Of a stretch of 64,000 nt of DNA, positions 56,526 through 64,000 are shown one piece after another. The notes below the pieces were generated by a model. The model was not told the DNA's origin. It was given only the letters and a program-made list of their open reading frames with translations, and searched no databases. Each line of letters starts with the position of its first letter. The stretch's first letter is position 1. The translations under genes and the position numbers were made by a program. The DNA is from Pestalotiopsis fici W106-1 (Eukaryota; Ascomycota; Sordariomycetes; Amphisphaeriales; Sporocadaceae): assembly GCF_000516985.1 (NCBI RefSeq), contig NW_006917100.1, positions 124,001 to 188,000 on the forward strand, written 5' to 3'.

Positions 56526-58250
56526 ATGGCCTCGTCAGACAATTTTGTATTACTGGACCTCCTGCCAGGGCAGCATGGGGAGAATATTATTTGTCAGACA
56601 CGTCTCGCTTGCCTCGAGACGTGTGGTCCTTATGAGACTTTGTCCTACGTATGGATGGAGGCAGCCGGGTGGCGAATCATCCAGGTGTCCGGCCAAGAAG
56701 TCGAGGTGACGTGCAACTTGCATGCCGCTCTTCAACGCCTACGACATGAGAAGAAGACGCGCACGTTATGGATTGATCAGTTGTGTATCGATCAGTGGGA
56801 TATCGAGAAAAAGGCAAAGCAAGTTGACATGATGCGTGTGATTTATAGGCAATGTCGTCTCTGTCTGATTTGGTTAGGTGAGATACCACAAGGCAAAGGC
56901 TTTACTTTTACTGCCTTGGACGTGGGAAATGTCTTTGAATTCATACAGCAGAGTGCAAAGCCCGGAGATGACCTTGATGGACAGCAATCACTTGTCGAAA
57001 AACTATCGTCGCCAGATGCAAGGGATCGTGCGCGGAACGCATTTACCGCATTCGGTATAAAGGGAAACCCGTGGTGGTCCCGAATATGGACAGTACAGGA
57101 ATCAGTCCTCCCCAAGGCGGCGCAGGTAGTTTGGGGGTCTCAAATGGTCGAATGGTCAGATACTCAACAAGCATCCCGAAACTACTGCCAAAGACTCTGG
57201 TCCCTGCCGCTCGTTTTGATCAAGATCTTCCGAGATCTTTTGGACTACGTCATATCGCCTGTTCGAGGGCTCGAAATCGCTCAAGGAGGCGACAATACGT
57301 TGAATCTATTGGAGCGATGGCGCTATCGCGGGGCCACGGACCCTCGCGACAAGATCTTTGCTCTGCTGGGATTATTCTTCCAACCGCCATTTCCGAGCGT
57401 CCAGCACTGTGATTATACCCTCTCGGCTCAGGCTCTTCATACCAGAGTCACAGTTGACCTCTTGGGCATCGAGGGAGGATTACGTCCTTTCGTGGGAATC
57501 CGGGATTCCATCAACGAGCATTTACCCACCTGGGTGACTGATTTTGGCAAATTGCCCAATGTCGACACCTCGGAACGTTGGTGGAACCATGTCCATCGGT
57601 ACGCCCGGTCCAACGCGGATGCCTATACTACCTTCACTTACAAGTACCTTGCTGATATACAAGCCCTGGAACTGGCTGGCATCCGCATCAGTGGCGTTGA
57701 AGAGGTTGCCCAGGAATCTCTGTCGGCGTATGAGCACACTGAAGTCGACAACCAGGATCTTCTCCGTGTGATCCGATCTTGGCATGACGATACGAACTGG
57801 AACGCTGCGAAATTTGGTGCGAATTATCCTAATGGCAATACCCGGGCGAACGCATTCGGGGCGACACTCATAGGAGACTTTTTGATGGACGAATTTCCTA
57901 CACGAGGTGCTATTCGCATCGAACAGTACCTGGTATTTCAATACGCTACACGTGGTGTTGAGATAGACTCTCGCGCATTGTCTCGATCACTGACAACATT
58001 TGTAATAAATCAAAAGTTCTTTGTCACCACAGACGGGTACTTTGGAATGGGTCCAAAAATGATGATTCCAGGAGATGAGGTTTGGATTTTGTTTGGCGGT
58101 AGAGTTCCGTTCATCCTCAGGCGGAAAAACACACATGGCGAAGCCGACAACGGGTATACACTAGTTGGTCATGCCTTTTTATACGGAATCATGAACGGCG
58201 AGGCGACTCAATCACGATGGCCAGAGAAGAGGTTGATACGCTTATATTGA
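56526..58250 (+). CDS. HET-domain protein (heterokaryon incompatibility type)
   Basis: This is a single exon of 574 aa from ATG 56526. The frame is open 41 codons further to an ATG at 56403, but the HET domain begins directly after 56526, so I prefer the inner start. The HET motifs are YETLSYVWMEA (residues 36-46), LWIDQLCIDQWDIEKKAKQV (81-100) and VIYRQCRLCLIWLGE (105-119). The C-terminal ~350 residues contain the usual ATDPRDKIFALLGL block and a late GDEVWILFGGRVPFILRR. No repeat or NACHT region is present. HET proteins trigger regulated death when unlike hyphae fuse or in other non-self contexts. This one's partner is unknown. It converges on the Gly-rich gene with 91 bases between. Confidence 0.93.
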   Translation: MASSDNFVLLDLLPGQHGENIICQTRLACLETCGPYETLSYVWMEAAGWRIIQVSGQEVEVTCNLHAALQRLRHEKKTRTLWIDQLCIDQWDIEKKAKQVDMMRVIYRQCRLCLIWLGEIPQGKGFTFTALDVGNVFEFIQQSAKPGDDLDGQQSLVEKLSSPDARDRARNAFTAFGIKGNPWWSRIWTVQESVLPKAAQVVWGSQMVEWSDTQQASRNYCQRLWSLPLVLIKIFRDLLDYVISPVRGLEIAQGGDNTLNLLERWRYRGATDPRDKIFALLGLFFQPPFPSVQHCDYTLSAQALHTRVTVDLLGIEGGLRPFVGIRDSINEHLPTWVTDFGKLPNVDTSERWWNHVHRYARSNADAYTTFTYKYLADIQALELAGIRISGVEEVAQESLSAYEHTEVDNQDLLRVIRSWHDDTNWNAAKFGANYPNGNTRANAFGATLIGDFLMDEFPTRGAIRIEQYLVFQYATRGVEIDSRALSRSLTTFVINQKFFVTTDGYFGMGPKMMIPGDEVWILFGGRVPFILRRKNTHGEADNGYTLVGHAFLYGIMNGEATQSRWPEKRLIRLY

Positions 58251-58341
58251 AAGATTCTAGCTGTCCATTCTTGCTCACTACGGAATCCAGTGACAAGCGC
58301 GTTGGGACACTGGAAGCGTCAACAGGCATGCATAGTCCCCT

Positions 58342-59780
58342 TTAGTCCTCGTTTCGCTTCAATCCTCCGTTAAAGGTGCTGGAGCAGCCGGTGAACGAAT
58401 AGCACTTGAACTGGTTGTTGCTCAGGAAGTCGATGCAAACCTGGTTATCCAGACACTGGTCATCATTGGTGCACTGTTTGAGTCCGTCACCAGGCTGCGC
58501 AAGGGCGCAGTAGTTGTTTGTCAAATCAACATCACGGTTGCAGGTACAAGTCCTGTTGCAACCTGATAGGTTCTGAGCTCCAGCTCGGCAGGGCGAGCTG
58601 CCTGGCTTTCCCGTCGGTTGGACGATAGGACCTTTGAGAAAGTACAAGACGTCAGCAATTGGTCACCAGGGTTCCTGCATCCTCGAAAAAAGATTCGAGA
58701 TGATTTAGAATCATAGAGTCAGTTGACTTACCGTTGGTGGTGGAAGTTGTAGTTGTAGTCGTAGTCGTAGTCGTAGTCGTACTTGACGTCGAAGTCGTAG
58801 ATTTGGTCTTGGTCGTGGTTATGGTCGTGGTCTTTGTTGCAGTGACATCAACGGTTCTTGTTCGGCCATTACCATCAACAGTCTTGGTTCGTGTCCAGGT
58901 GTAAGGGTCTTGCTCATCTGGCTTGACGATGCATTCGCACTTTGAAAATCGAATTAGCACTGATTCATATTGCAGCTTGGCCATGGAGTGGAAGACTTTG
59001 TGCTTTGGAGTTTTTCCAAGTCTTCAATACTTCCGAACTCCGTCAAGGGCCCCAGCAAGTTTTGGGTTTTACTTACGACCTTGCTGACCACGCCCTTTCC
59101 TTGCGCCATGAAGGCTGCGAAAGAAGCAGCGCGCTTGTTCTTTGTTCCCATTGGCTTTGGCTTTGCAACAGTGACGGTCCTGGAGTCAAGTGTTAGCAAC
59201 CCATTACAAGAGTATAGTTTGTGTTTTCCTACGTTGAGGTACTGGTACTAGTACTGGTGCTGGTAGTGGTGGTGGTACTGGTAGTGGTAGTGAGACTGGT
59301 CTTGGTCTTGGTGACAGTAGTCGTGTCAACGGTGTATGTCTTGGTCGCAAACTCCCCTTGCTGGGTCTTTGTTGTCCACCACGTCTTGGTTTCCTTGGGG
59401 TACAAGTCGTAGCAGTATTCCAGACCCTGTTCGTTGTCCTCCATGGCAACGACCCACGGGTAGTAAGGGTTGGCGTAACATGGATCAACGGGCTCGGGAG
59501 TGGGTTGAGGCTGGGGAACGCCACCACCTCCTCCTCCTCCAAAGTCGCCGCCGCCACCAAAACCTCCGCCGCCGCCGCCGAAGCCTCCACCACCACCGCC
59601 GCGACCGCCTCCACCGTTACCGCCGCCACCGCGACCACCTCCGCCTCCTCTAAAGCCACCACCACCAAAACCTCCTCCTCCTCCGCCTCGGCCACCACCA
59701 CCGCCGCCGCCGCCACGACCACCCTGCGCTACCGCAGTGGCAGCCAAGGCCAATGTCAAAAACGAGGGAATGAACATCAT
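58342..59780 (-). CDS. Secreted Gly-rich / Thr-rich / Cys-rich wall-type protein
   Basis: Exons in transcript order are 59780-59233, 59179-59077, 58939-58732 and 58631-58342 (introns 53, 137 and 100 nt), giving 382 aa. A signal peptide (to about 19) is followed by a Gly-rich segment with R/F/N interruptions (20-88). A short VDPCYANPYYPWVV..EYCYDLYP patch comes next. Then two Thr/Ser/Lys-rich low-complexity blocks flank a basic Ala-rich helix (NKRAASFAAFMAQGKGVVSK). The C-terminus has a Cys-rich domain with about 12 Cys (CTCNRDVD, CTNDDQCLDNQVC, CYSFTGC), resembling small secreted fungal Cys domains. Thr/Ser blocks are likely O-glycosylated. There is no GPI signal at the end. A structural wall or matrix role is inference. 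Confidence 0.85.
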
Positions 59781-60950
59781 GGAATTGCGTCAAAATTGCT
59801 TGTCAAAGTGCTATTGTAGAGAGTGACCTGCCACCTTTTGGAAAATGAGATGATAATGCTGCCAAACCATCCATTTATATACTCATCTGCAAAGTTGGAT
59901 ATGATGCCCGTTCAAGAATATCCCTCAAAATTACCTCCTGGGACGGCTGAAGCTCGTCCGATTGTCCAGGCACGGCCAGGCCGCTCGGCACCGACTATAA
60001 TGAGCCAAAGGTGGCGAGACTGTCTAGCCTTTGGCCGCTCACAATATGTCGGTCGTTAAGATCAGGTGCTGCAAGGCTTATGGAGATATCGCATATCATT
60101 GGCCTGAGCTTCAGAATAGGGTTCCCATTTCAGTATTGCGGCTTGGTGAATTGTTGGTCATTCGTCAAAATGTCAGCTGTAAGCCGGAGGCGGGATATAG
60201 CTTTTGGACGTTTTTGGACAATTCCTACATATAAAGTTGCTTTTGTAAAATGAAGCGGGTGAGCCTAGTACACAATTGTTAAACCTTTTATGTTATCAAA
60301 ATCGCTCATGTGTTCAATCTCTTGCAGAAGACTGGTCCATGGATGAAGATAGTCGGTTGCAGTTCATCTCATGACCCGCGAGAGTTCAGGAACAATTGAA
60401 TCTGGCTTCCGGCATGCCATAAAGGAGAGAGTTTCCGGGAGATCAGCCACCAAGTTGATGATCTTCATCACTCTGCTGACCGGGAAGCAATATCTTGGCA
60501 ATTTTACAGTATGATACTCTCGATGAGGCTCGATGAGGCTTTAGCAAGCCTACTTCAACCGCACGTCTGAATTTGGCAAACACGGCAATATAATTGTCAT
60601 AATGACTGCAAGTTTCAAAAATCCCACGATAGTCTTTTTAAGGTTACCTTGCACCTGGGGACGGTAAGTGAAACATGGTGTTTTAGGTTCCCTATCAGGC
60701 CGACATCCGCAACCGGCCTGAACTTGGTCAGCCCGATAACTCAGGACTTTCCGCTAATTCGATTAGTCCTTAATTGAATCAAGAAACGCATGATTGTGGA
60801 AAATAGTTTGGCTTTCTGGCAGATAACGGGCCCCAACAAATGCTGAGATGACAAGTGCACAAGATACATTTGCAAGATAGGTATTGTTCACACTGATTGA
60901 TTCATGGCCCCGGACATCTCCGCTCAACTACACAAAAGTCTTCTCGCAAA
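59781..60950. other. Intergenic
   Basis: This 1.17 kb holds the Gly-rich gene promoter and the end of the ribonuclease gene. A short direct repeat CGATGAGGCT occurs twice near 60518-60538. No gene seen. Confidence 0.4.
59873..59882 (-). promoter_or_regulatory. Probable TATA box of the Gly-rich gene
   Basis: The minus strand reads GTATATAAAT about 95 bases upstream of the ATG, a good TATAWAA match at a suitable distance. Confidence 0.45.
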
Positions 60951-61516
60951 CTAACCCTTGGTGCAGGCGACAAAGTTGTTGCCACTGGCGCCAGTGTGGG
61001 TGATCAAAGCATCAAAGTTGCCCTTTCCGTCAAAGATGACACGGTCGGCACCTGGCGAGCCACCCGTGTAGACATTGTATGATGAGAGGATCGGGAACTC
61101 ATACCACGGCGACGCGGTAGGGAAGCTGAAGCCCTCGTAGTTGTTGTACTGGTGAGGGTAGTCGTCTAATGAATTTTGCCCATGGTCAGTGGCTTGCGCA
61201 CCACACTGCCTTTTTGTCATGGTGCGTGTTTTGACTTACTAATGTCGGAGCCAGACTTCTGCAGACTGTATCCCTTGGCCAGGGCCTCGTCAATGTCCTC
61301 CTGCCAGTAGCACACGCTGCCGCAGTGGTAGACACAGGTGGCTCTCTTCTCGGCGTCAAGAGCGACATCAGATCGCTCAGCAACGACTTCGACGGCGCGG
61401 GCAGCGACGCTGACTACGGACAGAGCCGAGATAAGGAGGGTCTATCGTCTGAAATTCAGTATATTGCTTTTTTGAAGGAAGAACTTGTAAATGTCACTCA
61501 CCTTCAATCCGATCAT
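60951..61516 (-). CDS. Secreted guanyl-specific ribonuclease (RNase T1/F1 family)
   Basis: Exons in transcript order are 61516-61502 (only five codons), 61441-61240 and 61165-60951 (introns 60 and 74 nt), giving 143 aa. A signal peptide (MIGLK, then [16 protein letters not shown]) is followed by a short pro-segment ending in a Kex2-type Lys-Arg before ATCVYHCG. The mature part, about 104 residues, matches RNase T1 in length. The T1 active-site set is present: Tyr and His of YPHQY, Glu of WYEFPI, Arg of GADRV, His of ITHTG, plus the Phe of NNFVAC. Four Cys allow the two T1 disulphides. It lacks the long loops of ribotoxins of the sarcin type, so it should be a general RNase cutting after G. 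Confidence 0.95.
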
Positions 61517-61629
61517 GTTGACAGATTGTACAAGTCAGAGAGTCGCGACGGTGAAAGAGAAGGGGAGTTGGAGAAGACTGATCGTGAGGATGCCGAACCA
61601 GAACGCTCAACATCGATGAAGAGGTTGAC

Positions 61630-61638
61630 ATCTATATA
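61630..61638 (-). promoter_or_regulatory. Possible TATA element of the ribonuclease gene
   Basis: CTATATAG lies about 115 bases upstream of the ribonuclease ATG. Confidence 0.35.
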
Positions 61639-61914
61639 GTCTTCATGTCGCTGGCTCCTATGGCTATTCATAGGGGATCGTGGTAATGACTATCCAATCA
61701 CATTGCGACAGCGGATGAATGTCTAAACCAGTAGCCTGTGCCCCTAGCAGAATACCACGCAGTGTGTTGTAGTTGAATTAGTCTTGGCGGCTCAAGTTCG
61801 CGTGTCGGGTATCACGTAGCCTGCCAGGTCTGGATATAGATGAATCACCTTCCCATTTCGGAGAGCTAAAGGTGATTTGGTCCAGCGGAGATCCAACGGA
61901 GGGGCCTCATGTCC

Positions 61915-61982
61915 GGTAGAGACCCGACCAGGCACAAAGTGAGTAGTGGTGCCATGAGCTTACCACTAGGTAGAGACCCGAC
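61915..61982. repeat. 14-bp direct repeats flanking a small inverted repeat
   Basis: GGTAGAGACCCGAC occurs at 61915-61928 and 61969-61982. Between them, TAGTGGT (61944-61950) and ACCACTA (61962-61968) form a 7-bp perfect stem with an 11-base loop. Confidence 0.7.
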
Positions 61983-63244
61983 AAGTCAGAATCAAGATCA
62001 AATGAGAGCAGCTATGCTCCAGGGTGTTCGGCACGACATAGATAACGAGACGCTGATTGGGTTATTGATTTAGTTGTGAGCGTGTCTCGCTAAACGGCAG
62101 ATCTGCGACCATGCATGTACTCTTACCTGCCTATCGTCGTTAAGCTTGAATTGATCTGCAGGGGACTCTTGGCACTCTATTGCAACGCCGTGCAACCTAA
62201 TGGGAAGCGGAGCGCGCCGCCTGGAGCCAATTTGTTCGCATCTTCAGTATATGCTAAGCAGACCAAGACGGCTATTGCACCGCATTCATGATAGCTCCCA
62301 TCTCCCAAATTGAATGAAGGGCGCAAGAGCTGCTTATCGTGATACTTGATTCAGGAAATGGGTCCGCTTTTACGGCCAGAGAACCAAGAAGTATAAAGGC
62401 TTGCAACTCCTTGGCCCTGGTCGCTCGGCGTCCCGGCACATCTCATCGCTTACCAGGTCACCCTGCAGTGGCAGCAAGAAATAGTAATGGACCATCAACA
62501 AGCCGCCATGATTCCGCCAATAGACCAACCCACGAATGCGCCCAGAATTCGAATGAAGACACCGAGCATATGTTGAACGCGGAGCCGGCCGGGTTCTTTG
62601 TGCATGGATCTTATTGCTTCAAGCTATGAGAATGTCTTGTCGCTGGCTCTAATGGAAGCCAATGATTGTTTGCGATAAGTCACGAGTGCCGACGACAGGG
62701 CTTTGGTGGACTGCCGCCTGCATACAACTTGGCTGCATCCTGGTGCCGTGGCTAATCATTGTATTTCATGTTGCAGCTGTGAGAACTTTGGCCAAGATGT
62801 CTATATTTCTAGTTTGAAATCGAACCATCATGAAATGGCCTTTGATTTTCCGTTTGGGATCTTGAAGACTAAAGTTGCGTAGTGCTCAAAAAAGGTAACT
62901 GAACAACAAGTTTGGTAGTGACGATATAGTGTCATACAGAGAGGTGTATTTCTTATTTTACAGCATAATACAGGTATAGTTTTGACAGATATATATACAG
63001 ATAGGCCCTGGACATCAGCCATTAACCTGGAATGGATCCCTACCGGCGACCCAGCTCACCAGCCTCGACTTTTGTAATCGATTGCCGAGATGGACCTACG
63101 ACCTCGAGGGCTCCCCTGATCCTGACAATCAAGATGGCAGATGCTGTTGCTTTCAGCATCGTCCTTCTGACCACATGGCCGGAGGAGAAGGATCAAGCAA
63201 GACATGGGTTGCCCCAATCCACCATCAGACCAAGAAAGGCCATT

Positions 63245-63688
63245 CTAAACTCCGAATCGGAACTCCCTGACCTTCTTTTGGTAGTACCAAGTCGCGAGAG
63301 CGCCGGTGGCACCCAAGGCAATTGGTACTGGGGCCCGTCCTCCGGTCTTGATGATGCGAGGAACGGCAGAACCAAGCAGGGCGATACTGTTGCCAAGGGC
63401 CAGCTCAGTACCATAGTCCTTGTTCTCCTTGATCAAGTAACCTGTAAATAGCGCAGTCAGCCGCTCTGGTCGGATCCTTGATCTGTTATTGAGTTAAAAC
63501 CTACCGGCAACCGCGTATGATGCACCGAGACCGACTCCCGCGACGAGGGAGGGTGTTGAACGAGTTCTCGCCCAACCCATAGTGCCACCAACAGCCACTG
63601 AATGAATGAATTAGCTGACGACTACACCATGAGAGCCCCGATGCTTCTTACAGAGGCCGGCCAATGTGAAGGAAGGGTGTTCAGCCAT
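63245..63688 (-). CDS. TMEM14 family small membrane protein
   Basis: Exons in transcript order are 63688-63652, 63597-63505 and 63441-63245 (introns 54 and 63 nt), giving 108 aa, the usual family size. After MAEHPSFTLAGL come four hydrophobic segments with the family's glycine-rich pattern: VGGTMGWARTRSTPSLVAGVG, LGASYAVAG, LGNSIALLGSAVPR and VPIALGATGALATWYYQKK. TMEM14 proteins (UPF0136) sit in the mitochondrial inner membrane or other membranes. Animal TMEM14C takes part in haem precursor transport; the fungal role is not settled. It is a housekeeping-type gene, unrelated to its neighbours. Confidence 0.92.
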
Positions 63689-64000
63689 GATGATTAATGT
63701 AGGTGCTGCCTCGGTCTGAAGTGACTGTGAAGGTATCGTGGGATATCGTGTTTGAGTAGCAAGTCACGGGTTGGTCGGAAGCGATGCTTGAAACAGAGAC
63801 TCTCGGCATGGATGCCAGCAGCGGACGACGATAGCGATACGCGAGCCCCGATAATTCCCCGCCGGCGGGACACTATCCGAACAATCGAACCATGGAAGGC
63901 GCATTTCAATACACTTGACGACGGGAGATAATTCTTCATTAAAAAAAGACTAAGCAATTCTATGCCGTGATTCCTGCAGATGACGAATGAAAAGTCACTT
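63689..64000. other. Upstream region of the TMEM14 gene to the window end
   Basis: These are 312 bases with no supported gene; presumably they contain the TMEM14 promoter. Confidence 0.4.

Larger units (their letters stand above)
61517..63244. other. 1.7 kb intergenic
   Basis: This lies upstream of the ribonuclease gene and downstream of the TMEM14 gene (both minus). Apart from the small repeat structure at 61915-61982 I see no gene, RNA or mobile element. A 139-codon plus-strand frame over 63032-63451 overlaps the TMEM14 gene antisense and has no family features. Confidence 0.4.

Noticed and set aside
60951..61516. Ribotoxin of the sarcin type
   Set aside because: Mature length, loop sizes and Cys pattern fit RNase T1/F1; the long loops of ribotoxins are absent.

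Overview
The window is a 64 kb stretch of filamentous ascomycete nuclear DNA, most likely Sordariomycetes and plausibly Hypocreales. The evidence is many short introns (42-140 nt) with GT..AG ends and CTAAC/CTGAC-like branch sites, fungal-only families (Zn2Cys6 regulators, bZIP-DUF3425, LysM effector-like proteins, HET proteins, PTH11-like receptors) and kb-scale AT-rich gaps between genes. There are two 100-N assembly gaps (15377-15476 and 34075-34174). I modelled about 26 genes by joining exons by hand. In the spliced models the lengths close in frame, which supports them.

1-16 kb: the window opens with the 3' end of a gene that resembles the C-terminus of LysM-chitinases, then a small unknown gene, then a secreted protein with four LysM domains (a chitin-binding locus). 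These are followed by the housekeeping snoRNP gene NOP56, an MFS sugar transporter and a 4.5 kb gene-free stretch. 15.6-21.5 kb: an FAD-dependent oxidoreductase, a broken vitamin/anion-type MFS transporter and a Zn2Cys6 regulator look like the remnant of a small nutrient-use cluster.

21.6-26.8 kb: a divergent pair. One gene is an intact Ser/Thr kinase fused to a Cys-rich C-terminal region with an internal repeat. The other is a pseudokinase with a helical, HeLo-like N-terminus. The two starts are 464 bp apart. The arrangement recalls, by analogy only, the RIPK/MLKL kinase-pseudokinase pair of animal necroptosis, and it is my main candidate for something not yet described.

28-36 kb: a single-pass membrane protein with a Cys-rich ectodomain, a large secreted glycosidase with a discoidin-like tail, an unknown protein, an SDR and a 14-bp minisatellite. 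37-56 kb: an esterase-like protein whose catalytic Ser codon reads Arg, a Zn2Cys6 regulator, an amidohydrolase, a second SDR, a bZIP-DUF3425 regulator, an alpha/beta hydrolase, a secreted BBE-type flavin oxidase, an NmrA-like reductase, a pisatin-demethylase-like P450 and a PTH11-like receptor. This is rich in tailoring or detoxification enzymes but has no PKS, NRPS or terpene synthase inside the window.

56-64 kb: a HET-domain protein, a secreted Gly-rich/Thr-rich/Cys-rich wall-type protein, a secreted RNase T1-type guanyl ribonuclease and a TMEM14 mitochondrial membrane protein.
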